Of a DNA stretch of 64,000 bases, positions 49,216 through 62,024 are shown in pieces. Origin of the DNA: Polytrichum commune. Lineage: Eukaryota; Streptophyta; Polytrichopsida; Polytrichales; Polytrichaceae. The stretch covers positions 17,008,527 through 17,072,526 of the forward strand of contig OX485808.1 of assembly GCA_950295325.1 (NCBI GenBank), written 5' to 3'. How positions within the stretch are numbered: the first letter of the stretch is position 1; the number at the start of each line of letters is the position of its first letter. Made by a program: the position numbers and the translations under genes. The notes beneath the pieces are model-generated. The model was not told the origin of the DNA. It made no database searches and saw only the letters and a list, made by a program, of their open reading frames with translations.

Positions 49216-52200
49216 CAATGGTCTACAGGTTGACTAAATTGTACACAAATGGCATTCGTCATTAGTATGCTCAAGAATATCTTACTCTTGCATACTAAAG
49301 TGTATATACATGACACTTGCCTTTAGTACGCTCAAAATAGTCTTCCCATAATGACTACCATGTTCAATATTTGTTCTGATTCTATTTCGTGGAGGGAGAG
49401 AAGTGAGGGTCATCAATGTCAAACGTTACATATGTTAAAAGGAAGCGATAAAGTAACACTTAAATCACTATTTCCTTGAACTGTGCCCATAGCAGCATCT
49501 TCGTGTTGAAACTCGTTGAAATGTAGAGTAGTATAATCTTGATGCATAAAATTCCTATCATCTATCGTTGACGATGATATGCTGTTGCAAATGGGTCCAT
49601 GAAGAAGGTTGGAGGTGTCATGATGACTGTTGCAGCGTCTCATTATAGTTTGGGTGAGCGTTCATATTCAGTATCTATTTGTTTTGTTTTTGTTTTAGTT
49701 TAGTGTAGGGCTGGTATACTCATCGGGTAAGTTTTAAGAGTGATTGAGGTCACTACAACCTAAATAAGGGTAGAAATTATGGGTCCGTTGGGTTTATTAG
49801 GCTTATGAATCCCTAATTCTCTTCATCAGTAAGATGTGCTAGACTATTTTAATTTTACGTTATATGAACGAAACACCACAAGCTATCAAACAGAGATGAT
49901 TTCTCAACTGGTATGACAATGTAGATTATGGCACATGGACACAATGAGGTATTATGGTTATATCACTATGTCTTTCTCGCCAGTGACTGCAAACTTGTGT
50001 GTAGAAAAATTTAGAAGTCTATCAGGACTGAATCTTTTGTTACCCTGATAAAGCTGTATCACCAGATCTGGAAAGGATCAATGCGCTGCAGATGTAGAAA
50101 GAACAGAGGTGTTGAATCTTTGGAGCACCTCTAGATGGATGGTTGGTGGAAAAATGCGATGTGTTGTTCTTGGATGTTTGCAAGAAGCTCACTTTCAGTG
50201 TCCTGTCCAACTTTATATAATTGTAACATATTCATGCCCTAGCATCCAGTGCGTTTAGTGCGAAGCACACCTTGTTACGCAGCGCATAAGAGAAGACAAT
50301 GTAGCAAAATTGCACCCCTATCCTGGAGAGTTTGTGAATAAAAAATTAGAGTATTTTTGTTACTCGTTTTGTGATATTCATCAATAAAGCTTCAATCGAG
50401 GGAGCTACTTGTAACTCAGACATATGTTGTACCTTACCCCAAACCATTCTGGTGTGATGTCAGTAAGGCAGAATTCATAATCTTTAGCAAGAAGCTGAGA
50501 AGGGGTATGTTAGTGCAGAGAAAAGTGTGATGTGCAATGGCCACTCTTGACTCTTGACTTTTGAGGTATGTGGGTAATTCCATTTGTAATTTATATTTTT
50601 CAACTTCTATTGATTACTTCTGACAACCTTCCGCATTAACAAATCTGAATTTGAATTGAAGATTGGACATCCCCTGATGTAGTTATGTTTATGGGAAGTG
50701 CATGTTTGTTGACACTTGTAATGAATACATAGCTGCTCCCAATTGTGTTCACTACTAAGTGTGGAGTAGTTACCAACACTTGAAGGCATAGGCCGGTTTC
50801 TGTTAAACATGTGTCTTTATTCTGTCTAATTCTCACCAAATCACACACCAATCATACAGACACGTCCAAATAAGCAAAGTAACCGAATAACAACCGCATA
50901 CTTCTTATCTCACACGCGAGAATCCATGTCCGCAACTTCTGACAGCAGGTTGTTGAAGCAGGATGTTTTGTACCATAAAGTACACCACACCATATGCACA
51001 AGAATACATTTCACCTCGGGTAAACTTCATCTTGCCTAATATATCCCTTCATCTACGTCTTAATAAATTTTGGAGACAGATGTCCACGACAGAAAATAAC
51101 ATACACAGACACACAGCTTTCAGCTTTTTGCGACCGACTACCACGGAGCTCCCCAGAGTTTGTCATTCCAAACTCGAGAAAGAGTTATGCCCATTCCGAA
51201 TTCCAGGCTTGAATTATTTTGACAGGGCGCTTGGACGAGCTGAAAAATGGGAGAGCATAAAGAGGAGCTGTTTCCGTCCTGTGGACATTCTGAGGTCATG
51301 ATAGGCGTACAGCATATGATTTTGTGGCATCTCGCTTCCAGATATGGCACTCATTGTGGAGCCCTGGTTGAGCCCGCTTTCAGGTAGCCTCCTGTATGTA
51401 GACGAGGCAGGAGGAGAACAGCGCCTCTTCACGTCCCTTCACGTCCAGTCCAGTCCAGTCTTGGTAACAGAGTAGCAGCGCAAAGAGCTCACAATGACAA
51501 GGTGATCCCCCGACTCTGCCATAGTTGAGTAAATGCCTGCCGTCTGCTTTGTCAATAATGGCCTCCAGTGCAGACCTTTGTGCTTGGAGAATGGTAGAGA
51601 GAGGGTGCTAATGCTGCCCCCCCCCCTGGGTTAAATCCCTCTGACCGCATTCCCTTGCATCTTTTAGCCGACCGCAGATGCTCGTAAAGCCAGCATGTCG
51701 GAGTTAGTTGGAGTCTGGAGTGGTGGAACAAGCTGCGACGTGTAAGTATTTATTGGTTGCCTGGCCGTGTTTAGTCCCCGGGACTAGGGGTTCGTAGTGT
51801 CTATGTAAACTCGTCCATTAGCAAGGTGGGAAAAACGTTGCAAACTATTTTGTAGTCCGAAAAACAACTGTTTTAAGATCATTTGACTTCAGTAATGGCA
51901 TTTTAAGATCATGAGTTGGTCTGGTGTACTCTGCTTTAGAATCGATTGGCCCTCAACCTTGTAGGGGACCTGTTTTGAGTAGAGCTCCTTCATCCATTGT
52001 AGTTGGGTTTACACCGACGCCGTGAACCCCAAGCTTCTCAGAGTAGTGTTGTGGTAAGGCATGGGTCCAATAATGTATTAAAAAAAAACATGGTCACAAG
52101 TAGCACCAATATGTGAAAGGGTTGATTTGAGCACCCTCTACCTTAGTACATTGTAATTGTGTTGGCTAGAGCTTTGTGGGCTAGGGATTTGCGGTGTCTA

Positions 52201-53999
52201 CGGAAACTCATCCATTGGGAAGGTGAACATGCAAATACTCACTACATTATAGGTTGGAAATGGATTCTCTTCGGAGTATTTGACTTCGGGATTGTATAGT
52301 CGAGTGAGATTTAGTTGGATTGATACAACAACCAATCCTCAACATGTAGGGGACTTGTTTTTATTGAAGTCCCTTCATCTGCGATGGATGAGTTAACATA
52401 GCTGCCACAAAACCCTAGCCGAGCTTTGTGGTGTTTAGGTAAACTCATCCGTTGGGTAGGTGCAAACATGATGAACTACTCTACAACTTCAAATGTTTAT
52501 TTATATTGATCTAATATTGATTTAATTTCAAAAATGACATCAAAGACCCCAAACTAGTGCGGTTGGATCCAATTTGAATGAATCCGTCCTCCCCTTACAA
52601 GGACTTGTTTTTACTAGAGGTTCTTTAGTTGCAGTGTGTAAATACCATGAACCTTGAGCTCTCAAGTAGGTGTAAGAAGGCCAAAGATCGATGACACCCG
52701 TGCAAGTGGGAAACCCTTATTGTTTGCCCATAATCATTTCTTTGGAAAAACCCTTTGATCCCAAAATTAACATCCAAGACCCCAAATTAGTCTAGTGAAA
52801 TAAAGCAAGGATGAAATCAACCTCAAATCTACAGAAAGCAGGTTCTTGCCAACAAAACCTTGGACTAATATATAGAACTCAGGGGCACAGTTTTGCCAAT
52901 ATAATATATAGAGTAATTCACCGGCCCGAATGCCCTTTCACATGTACGCAACTCCCAACGGTGAGCCACTCATGGAGCCTGAAAGACACCCAAGCTTGCA
53001 TTGAGTGGTTGATCACTGTTGAAAGATTTGTACTTCTGGTTGAGTATCTTTTAGTGTAACTAACTATGTCGGAGGAGATGTTTTCTTGCGTTGAAAATAG
53101 CTGCTTAATTTGAGGGCTTGGCGGTTTGGGATCAATTAGGAGATCCAAATATGTAGGCGAAAAAACCCACACCAACTCTCACACTGGAAATTAGAGTGGG
53201 CCATTTGAAATTATAATGAAAAATAGTGTGGGAATTGGGAATTAGTGTGGCCCATACTAATTAGACAAAACAATGTAGTTGTGCCTAAACGTGATAGCTC
53301 CATAAACTTGTTCTCTCTCTCATGTTTTATAAATAGCTTGGAAATTTTGAAACTTTTTCCCCATACAAACGCAAAATTATATAGAGTCTACAATGTTTTC
53401 CCAAAAATAAAATAAAATCATATGCAACCTACAAAAATTTGCAAAGGCATTTGAAGAAACGAATCTTTACCATCCATTGGGCCGGCGGGAGGGGGGGGAG
53501 GTCCATTGACGTTGGATTACTGGGTGGAATCGTCACAGAATCAACCTTACTGGGGGTGATAGCCTTCTATTAAATGAAGGTGTTGTCCCCCTTTTGTGGA
53601 TCACTTCTTACAGTGCCTTGTTCAACGGACAGATCCTTGATTAGACATTATAATTGGCCAAAGTTGATGCTCTTCTCAAAGAGTCCTTGCATCCTTCTTA
53701 CACCGCTACTTATATGAATGACAAAAGTGGTGCTATTTTATATTTAATGCCAGATACGATCAATCACTTTTAACAATAACTTACTTGATGGTATTGTCGC
53801 ACTCACCTGTTGACGGTTTAAGGAGGATGAAAATAAGTGTGTCGCTGAAAGGATAGTCTTTACTATGAGGACTTGCCACCTTAAAAAGTTGACATATGAT
53901 ACAACGTCGTCCACATCGGTGTAAATTATTTTATTTATTAGTCGCATCCTGTCACTAACTTAGTGTTAATCTGCAGACATTTCTTGTCAACAAGCTCAA
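49216..53999. other. Gene-poor repeat DNA
   Basis: No gene is recognised. Positions 50565-50870 hold a copy of the repeat seen at 43388. A short GC-richer patch at 50960-51750 includes open frames on both strands (for example 51214-51432 minus) and a C10 run at 51617-51626, but no family match. Around 51790-51990, 52190-52400 and 52430-52650 a block resembling GTAAACTCATCC ... AGGGGACTTGTTTT recurs in diverged form. Confidence 0.4.
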
Positions 54000-54004
54000 G
54001 TTGA

Positions 54005-54006
<2 letters not shown>

Positions 54007-54034
<28 letters not shown>
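54007..54034. repeat. (AT)14 microsatellite
   Basis: Uninterrupted AT dinucleotide run of about 28 bp. Confidence 0.9.
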
Positions 54035-54038
<4 letters not shown>

Positions 54039-54507
54039 CCCTGCCTACTATCAGGGGCATATGTCGTGACGGTTGTTTAATCAATGTGTAAACTAAGTGA
54101 CGTTTTTGGACACCAAAAGGGACAAATGGAATCCACACCAATCAATGGGGAGAACCGACTGCTAGTCACAGACGAATTGGTTGAGGTTCAAGACTTTAGG
54201 AAAATTGCCGATCATTTTAGAGGAATCTATGGAAGAAATCTCAAATTACTATAGGAAAACTGAAAGATCATAACATGTAACAAGTGGGACTTGGAAACAC
54301 TAGGATTTTGACTAAAAATGTTTCTAAAATTTCCCCATACACTGATCGACACTGCACTAGTCTAGATGGAGTCTAAACCTACATTGAACATAACACTATT
54401 TTGTCTATTTAGTGTGCGTTGCCACTTGGAGTTATGTGTTGCTAAAGTATAGCAACACTTTTTATGAAGTGATACTTTTTACGAAGAGTATCATTTAAAA
54501 ACCCAAG

Positions 54508-54872
54508 TACACTAAATATGATATTTAGTATCATACGGCATTTTATGTCAGTTTGATAACATTTCGGATGACACTTCTTATGAACAAGTGAACAAATTTT
54601 GTCATGGATGATGGACGAGTTCATCCACTGGCCAAAACCCTACCTTCTCTTGTCAACAAATTGTGCTGAAGTAGTGTCATGGATGATTGAAACCTGGATG
54701 ACAAACCACTTGCTAAGTGACAGCAATTGCAACACAGTAAATCTATAATCCCCCCAAAATTTACAAGGAATGACAAATAATGTTGGGTTAACATTTACTG
54801 TCAGTGACACTACACTGTGATTTTCAAAGTATTGAGCAAGGTGATTAGAATTGGTGGCACTAAATATCATAC
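54508..54872. mobile_element. Inverted-repeat element, copy 2 (right end damaged)
   Basis: Left end TACACTAAATATGATATTTA and shared internal landmarks (TTCATCCACTGGCCAAAA, GTTGGGTTAACATTTA) identify it as the same family as 40959-41323. The right terminus breaks off after ACTAAATATCATA and is degraded. Confidence 0.65.
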
Positions 54873-55614
54873 ATTGTTGCAGTTAATATGAACACTGAAG
54901 AATATGATATAGCCTAGCTGGTAAAAACTGGTGATGTCTGTAAAAAGTTATAACTCCGAATGGTAACCCACACTAATTAGACGAAACAGTGTAGCTACGT
55001 ATTCTGAAAGGAGACCTAAATAACCTACTACAGTCAAGTATATGCAGGTATCCCAATTTCAGAGTCCCCACCATAGCACTGCTTCAAAAGAACCAAAAGG
55101 TCATTGACTGGGGGACATCTTTAATGCACCAGTTAATGCATGAAATGATGAAGAACTTGACCGGGACGAGCCAATCCGTGAGCCTATACGTATGTGTGTG
55201 TGTGTGTGTAGGTGTTGGGACGTGCTCGATTCGATTCTTATACAATATGATCTATATTTTATAATGTCCATGCACGTGCCACATTTTTTATTTTGAGTTT
55301 TGGAACATTTTAATTTTGAGTTGTTACGAACTTAGTTTTACTGCAATCGACCTCTCTCTCTATATATATATGTAAACTCATAAATATAAGATTTTCACTA
55401 TTTCATTTTTGTGATATACTAAACTAATGACAAAATTTTAAGAATCAAATTGGTTGACATTCACTTATTCATGTAGCTCTCTACAAAAAGTAAGCACACA
55501 ATCGTAAGTTGTTGGTAAACGACACATGTGTACGAGTTTGTAATGATATTGAAATGTTGGCCAAAGAATCAAAGGTGGAATATTGATTGTCATAGCACCA
55601 TATTGCTGTATCAG
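54873..55614. other. AT-rich spacer
   Basis: No gene is recognised. It contains a short (TG)n run near 55193-55210 and a CT/AT run near 55350-55370. Confidence 0.4.
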
Positions 55615-56330
55615 TTAAGAGGGTTGATTTTTTAGCCCCTCATATTTTCCCACATCAATTTCATCAATAGGAATATCAGTCAATGAAACCCGCATCAATG
55701 CATCAAGTGCTTCCAATTTCAAACTAGCTCGTAGATGGCTCTTGATCGATTTCTATTTGGAGAAACCTCTTTTGCAAACTTTTGTACTAGACATGATGAC
55801 TAGGACTCGTTGTCAATGTTTATGTAAGCGTAGTCAATTGGTGAACCACCCACAAGCCATAATTGTTTCATAGTCCCCATGCCCCCCGAAGGGTTTTGTT
55901 TGGTATTTTTTCCAACATAGTTGAACTACCATCTCAAGGCACTTGCCTCCGCATCCATCCTGCTTAGTATTAGAGAGTTGAAATTTGGTGAAAAGTTTTC
56001 CCAACTATTCCTCAGTTACGTGTGACATCTCCTCTGTATCCCTTGAATAAAAGATGGGACTAAACAACTAACATGAATCGAATATAAGGATGTTAGAAAA
56101 CCTATCATTCAAGCAATCCATCGTTCCTTGCATATACTTTGCTCAAATTATTCAACATTGTTCTATGGTCCCAAGGCGATCACAAACTCTCCGTTAATGA
56201 AGATGATAGATTTTTGTTGTCTTATTTGAAAGAGGATGGATCATCTCCCAAGGAAATGCCAAAACCCTCCGAAATGTGTCTAGAAGGGTTAACAAATTTT
56301 GAAGGCACGGTTAAATCTCTTTTCAGCACG
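55615..56330 (-). pseudogene. Relic of a hAT-type transposase C-terminus
   Basis: On the minus strand, the fragments CKRGFSK-stop-KSIKSHLRASL and LEALDALMRVSLTDIPIDEI match the layout of the hAT C-terminal dimerisation region (ERGFS-x-MN-x-IK-x-LR ... L-x-ALMRIS). An earlier fragment, MDCLNDRFSN, fits the region before it. Several in-frame stops and shifts show that it is dead. It may once have been a domesticated zinc-finger/hAT protein rather than an active transposon. Confidence 0.6.
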
Positions 56331-56404
56331 TGTCTTTTTGGTGCCCATTCTCAGACTCACACTCAACCGTACACCGCTCAAATATAAGGGATGCAAGTGT
56401 TAGT

Positions 56405-56826
56405 TTGTTACTTTTCTTAACCAACCACCTATATTGGATTAGTGTGTGGTTGATTGAGGATCAAAGAACAAACACCAAAAGGCACATGTGTAAATGAGAT
56501 TGGACTAAGACTCCATATTTAATTAACTACTTCACACCCAACGAACATGATTGGGAGGACTTACGTAGTCAGCTAAGAACAATCGACAAACATGCATTTA
56601 TTATAACCATAATAACTATACCAAGCGAGGTCCGATTCTTAATCCAACATGTGTTGAGGCTTCAAGGTTGACTTGCTAACGCAACAAAAGTCTTGTTGTG
56701 CAAATCTAATCTGTAGAAGCTGGAGAACATGAAAACAAACCAAATAACACCCACATACCTTAGACTCCCATTGAAGATCAGTCACCAAATTAGGCACATC
56801 TATCTTAACATCCCCCCCCCCCCCCC
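56405..56826. repeat. Dispersed repeat with C15 tail (inverted copy)
   Basis: Reverse-complement copy of the repeat at 43388-43750. It ends in a run of 15 C (56812-56826), the counterpart of the G13 head there. Confidence 0.6.
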
Positions 56827-58611
56827 GCATACACTCAGTGGGTAAAAAAGCATCGAAAGAAAACCTTGATACTTGATACTCGACACATCATGGTCAAACA
56901 AATTCACGAAATGTTCAAGATGACATGGACAAGTAGTAAAACAAAAAAAACAAAATTACAAAAAAACAATCTTGGATTTTATGTCCGAGACGAGACGTAA
57001 ACCTTTTGTTTTCCCTTTTTTTTTGTGTGGGTGTGTGTGTTGATTGGATGTGTGAAATCGGCCATGGTAAAAGCAGGCTTTGTGTTGTCTCTACCCGGAG
57101 CAGCATCACATTGATGATGTGTGTCGCTTTTTGGTGTGAAAGGCCCTACCCACTCAAAGTTGAATGTAAAGCCGGGGACACAAAGTGTGGATATACTATA
57201 CCTTCTCTAGTCCGCCTTGGCGTTACATGGTTGGCAAGAACTTATTTATGACCCGGCCGCTTCTTCTTTTTCTTGTTGTTATTGTTGTTGTTGTTGATGA
57301 TGATGATAAGCGAATGTGTGTCCGGCTTTTGGTCTCGAACCTTATCAGGAAACTGCTGGTTGTGTGTCAATAGAGCTTGTAACAAAGGCATTTGGGGCTT
57401 TATGGATAAAATGATGCAATTTTCTAAGGAAACTAAATTTGCAGTCGTTGGGCAGTGAGCCAATGCGGAAACATTCAGCCCTATTTCTGTTGCTCTTTCT
57501 TACTCCCAGTGGCGTGCAAGTCCCACTTGCGAAGAAAATTGCAGACCTTGGACAACTAGCCAACTGATTCAACTATGTGTTAAACTGTTTGCGTTTCGTA
57601 ACTGTAGTTGTTTGCGATCTGACTTGTCAAAAGATGTAGTTACCTACAGTCATATCTCGTTAACTGAAGTCGAGTGTAGCCTGTTCACGTAATTATGTTG
57701 TAGTGTCGTAGTGTCACTGGTGTATTATTTGTGTTGGTGTACATGGAGGTTGTTCCGGAGCCGAACACTGTGGGTGATTGTATAAAGGCGTTTCTTGATG
57801 ACCCTCAATGGCCTGAGTATACGAAAGACCCTCAATGGAAGCATATCAAGAGGCCGACTTCTTCGAATATAGAATAATACTTGGAGTTTTTCTAGTTAAC
57901 TATAGTTGTTCCCTAAAATGTATTGAAAAGAATCTAGTTAACTGTAGTTGTTTTGTCAGTTGTCCAAGGTCTGAAAAATTATAATTTTTTTGCAAATCTA
58001 CAAGTGTGGTAGATTTGTGATGTTAGGGCGCTCAAACGTTTATAAGGAAATTTGTGGGTTGTGTGACAATCAAGTCACTGCCAAGAATAGATGATCCTCG
58101 TTGTCCAAAGGGTTTTGGGGACTGTTTTTAAATGATTGCATGGATCACATGGTCCTACCGTTGGTTCTCTTCCACGCTAGATGATCCTTTAATGATCTAC
58201 TACTAGGATAGATTTTAAATCTACATTTATAGATTTCATGAGCAACTAGAGTGGAGGAGGGCACCTGACAAGGCCCTGCAATTCTTGTAGTGATCCATGC
58301 AATTTCCAAGAATTGTTTTTATTGTTTTTATTATTTTTTGTGTAGAAGTTTGGCAATGAGTAACATTGGAACATTCAGCCCATCACTCTTTCACTACCAG
58401 CAGATGGGTTGCAGAGAACACATCATGTGGGAACAAAAAAATCGCAAGTGTATCACAATGATAGGTTTGCGATTTTCTAGTTATTCTTATTTGTTTATTT
58501 ATTTTTGAGTTTGGTAAGTTTGATGTGTGTTTTGGGACTTGTTTGCTAGACATCTTTGCTCTAAGATTACATCAACGCAAATTGGTTGACCCCACCTTCT
58601 AGGAGGAATCA
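56827..58611. other. Gene-poor spacer
   Basis: No gene is recognised. It has short simple repeats (TTG/TGA steps at about 57275-57310). A 44-codon frame begins at about 57745 (MEVVPEPNTVGDC ...) and contains the repeated residues DPQW; it has no known relative. Confidence 0.35.
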
Positions 58612-58994
58612 CTACACTAAATATGATGTTTAGTGTCATGTGATATTTAATGCCACTATGGTAACTTTTTGGATGACACTTCTTGTGAATAAGTGAACAA
58701 CTATTGTCAGGAATGATGGATGAGTTCATCCATTGGCCAAAACAACCCTACCTTCTCTTGTCAACAACTTGTGATAAAATATTGTCATGGATGATTGAGA
58801 TTCAGATGGAAAATCACTTGGTAAGCGACAGTAATTCCAACACTGTAAATCTATAATCCCCCCAAGAAATTTACAAGGAATGACAAATAATGTTGGGTTA
58901 ACATTTAGTGTTGGTGACTCTATGCCGTGGTTTACAATTAAATATTGAGCAAGACAATTAGAATTGGTGACACTAAATATCATATTTAGTGTAG
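58612..58994. mobile_element. Inverted-repeat element (383 bp), copy 3
   Basis: Complete termini, CTACACTAAATATGATGTTT on the left and the same inverted with one mismatch on the right. The internal landmarks match 40959-41323, including TTCATCCATTGGCCAAAA and GTTGGGTTAACATTTA. It has no coding capacity. Confidence 0.75.
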
Positions 58995-59310
58995 TTCCTC
59001 AGAAGCATAGTGTTTGGGACCATGTTTCCCACTACACTGTTTTACTGACTACTTATAATATTTGGGTAAAAAATGTTACTCCGCGTAGAATGTCATAGCC
59101 ATGCGTAACTCCAAATGGTAAATCCACACTAATTAGACCAAAGCAATGTCGTTTTCAGTCATGATTGATGATGTGGGAACATGGCACAAACTTCACGCGG
59201 AACACTTTCTGTGAGTTAGGAGTTGCATTGCCTGCCTGGTCAAGTAGAAGGTCGCCAAGTGTTGCTAGATGTGCTTCACACTCTAGATTCTAATGGCATT
59301 GCAATACTTC

Positions 59311-59990
59311 TTACCATGGGAGCTTGGAAGAAGAAAAAATGTTGAAGTGGTCAGCCACATCATTTGCAAGGATCAGATGAGCAGAACATGAACATGCAAA
59401 CTTTGTTGCAAGGGCGATAGAGAGTGACCAATATCTTGACGAAGAAGAAGAAGCAGGTTGGCTCGTTAGATCCACACAAAAAAAATAAAAAATAAAAATT
59501 GTATGTATGTATGTATGTATGTATGTATGTATGTATAGCATTCTAATGCATGTACTACTACTTACCATGGGAGCTTGGAAGAAGAAAAAATGTTGAAGTG
59601 GTTAGCCACATCATGTGCGAGGATCAGATGAGAGAAACATGAACACACCAACCTTGCTGCAAGGGCGATAGATAGTGACCAATATCTTGATGATGACGAA
59701 GAAGAAGAGGGCATGCTCGTTAGATCCACATAAAAATAAAATAAAAATAACAAAGGAAATAGTATGTATGTATGTATATGTATAGCATTCTAAAGCATAT
59801 ACTACTTACCATGGGAGCTTGGAAGAAGAAAAAAATGTTGAAGTGGTCAGCCACATCATGTGCAAAGATCACATGAGCGAAACAGGAACACACAAACCTT
59901 GCTGCAAGGGCGATAGATAGTGACCAATATCTTGATGACGAAGAAGAAGCGGACATGCTTGTTGGATCCACACTAAAATAAAACATAAAT
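59311..59990. repeat. Triplicated exon-like segment with GTAT microsatellite linkers
   Basis: Three copies of a roughly 180-bp core start at 59311, 59562 and 59806 with TTACCATGGGAGCTTGGAAG. They are separated by linkers of AAATAAA and GTAT repeats, including (GTAT)9 at 59501-59536. On the minus strand each core keeps an open frame reading SSRYWSLSIALA ... HDVADHFNIF. It ends at a GTAAG-type donor, and the third copy also has a TTTTAG acceptor. Length changes in the serine run are multiples of three. No family is recognised. Confidence 0.7.
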
Positions 59991-62024
59991 ACATAATCTG
60001 TATGTATGGTATAATCTAGTCTAGCATATTCTTGTATTATTGTGATGTGATATTTGTTTGTAAGACGTTAACCGGGAGCAGCCGGTAAAGCTGATGCGGA
60101 CGTGAAAGCTTCAAAGTGCTGAGAGACATGGGTGGACCTACTTCCTTCTTACTGCCATAGCTAACTTAGTTGGCTGTGCGTGTGTGTGGGGGGGGACATG
60201 ATTGCGAAGTAAATGAGGGTGAATGGCAGAGTGCAAAAGGTCCACCCCCTTCAACTGCTTCATAAATGGCGCGACCGTCGTTGCACACTCATGAAGACCA
60301 GGAGTACAGTGGCACATAAATGAACGAGCGAGGTCAGCCCCGCCCCATGAGCCATGCTACTGATGATAACTTATACGAGACTTTCGCCCGTGATGATGGC
60401 GGCATCTTAAAGACGAGCTCATGCATGTGTAGTGTATATGTATGGACGGAACGAATGCATGCATGCATGCAACTGCTGAGAAGAAAAAGAAAAGAAAAAG
60501 AAGCAAGAAGCAAGAAGCAGATTGCTTAAGGCTCCGCTTATTGGGCGTTGTTATATATGCTGTAATGTGTACGCAAAGAGAGGTGTGTTTTGGTTCTGTA
60601 GAATGAGAAGGGAAATGTGTGCCACGAAGCTGAATCGATGAACAGTGGGAATCCGACAAGCAGTCACGGTTGAATTTGAGAAATCACCAGTTCAGATTCA
60701 GGACTTCAGGAAGACTATGGACTGGTTTAGTGGAAGTTGTAGAATATTCCACATTTTTATTAAAGGAAAACAGAGAGATGTCAACATTTAACCGGTGGTA
60801 CTGGGATCTCGACCGATGATGCCCAAAAATCTCTCTGGGCACTGAGTTGAGTCAACCATGATGCATGTACGACTATAGTAGAGGCGCCTGTTCCCATGCA
60901 GGACCCCATCGGCAATCCATAGTGTATTGGAATTTCGATCAAGTTATGATTGAATTTCGATCAATCCGGAACTTACTTTCGATCACATCGGAACCATTGA
61001 ACCAATAGTGCACATGGCACATGTCTTGGTTGTGAGTGTTAAAGTGAGGGGGAATGAGTGGTGAGAATGAGTGGTTGTGGCAGACTCTAGACATTGGTAA
61101 TATGTTTGAACCAACTTTTGGTTTCGAAAAATGATCAAAACTTTCAATTCTAAGAAATAAGGTCACTGATAAAGTTGCGATCCTCTTGATTTCTATCTTC
61201 CTACACAGGAAAACTCTGTACCGTCTTATACTTCTCTAGATTTGGTGCATAATCTCTTAAGTGATTGGTTCTGGACGCCTATGCTCTAATTGTAAGCATC
61301 GTCTCTAGCATAACATTACTCAGTTGTGTTCAGTTGTCATGACTTCAGATTAGTTTGAAACAATGGGATTCTGAGATCTGGAATCTTTATTCTTGAATCT
61401 ACTCTGAGGGCCCATGAACCACAGCTCATCAGCTGAGCAATGTTAGGAGCTTTTCTGATGCTACTTATAACTTAAGTTAGTACGTGACGGTTGCTGCATG
61501 CCATGTGTGTTGCGGACCGGGGCCATAGGCATAGATAGATAGATATATGCCTCTAGCAATTAATGCTCGTGCAAAACAGGGACACTTTTGCTGTTGAGTC
61601 GAGTACGGCCATAACCGTTGGCCTAGTAAAGTTATGTGAGTTCCTTTCCACTACTGTAGTACATGGGGCAAGTTTGGCACTAATTTATCATCTGTTTTCC
61701 GAAATATCAAAACCAAACAACATTGCAAGGGGCGTTTTGGAATTTAAAGAAAAATTTGAAATGATAATTTCTTAGAAATACAGTAAAATATATACAGGAC
61801 TCCTGCGCCGAACTTGTCCATGCAACACGGTACTCATATAATACTGGTTCAAGATCTCAGGTTTTTTAAGTCTCCAAAGTATTTTTTCCCTTATTGCTTT
61901 GGGGAAGTTCTGAAGGTAGGCACCACTGTCCGGGGAGAACTGGCAGTTAGTTACAGATAAACCGGTTGAAATTGAGCATGGTTTGGAATGATGTGGAGCT
62001 TGACAAGAATGAACAAACCCAATA
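59991..62024. other. Gene-poor spacer
   Basis: No gene is recognised. It contains a GCAT run at 60455-60472, an AG-rich run at 60480-60520 and the small MITE at 61309-61450. Confidence 0.4.
61309..61450. mobile_element. Small MITE, diverged second copy
   Basis: Begins GCATAACATTACTCAGTTGT and ends CAGCTGAGCAATGTTAGGAG. Both ends and the interior (TTCAGTTGTCATGACTTCA) resemble 44171-44318. Confidence 0.6.

Noticed and set aside
51214-51432. Minus-strand 72-codon frame in a GC-richer patch
   Set aside because: No homologue is recalled, and competing plus-strand frames overlap it.
54186-54200. tRNA T-loop-like GGTTCAAGACT
   Set aside because: No matching A box, anticodon arm or acceptor stem around it.
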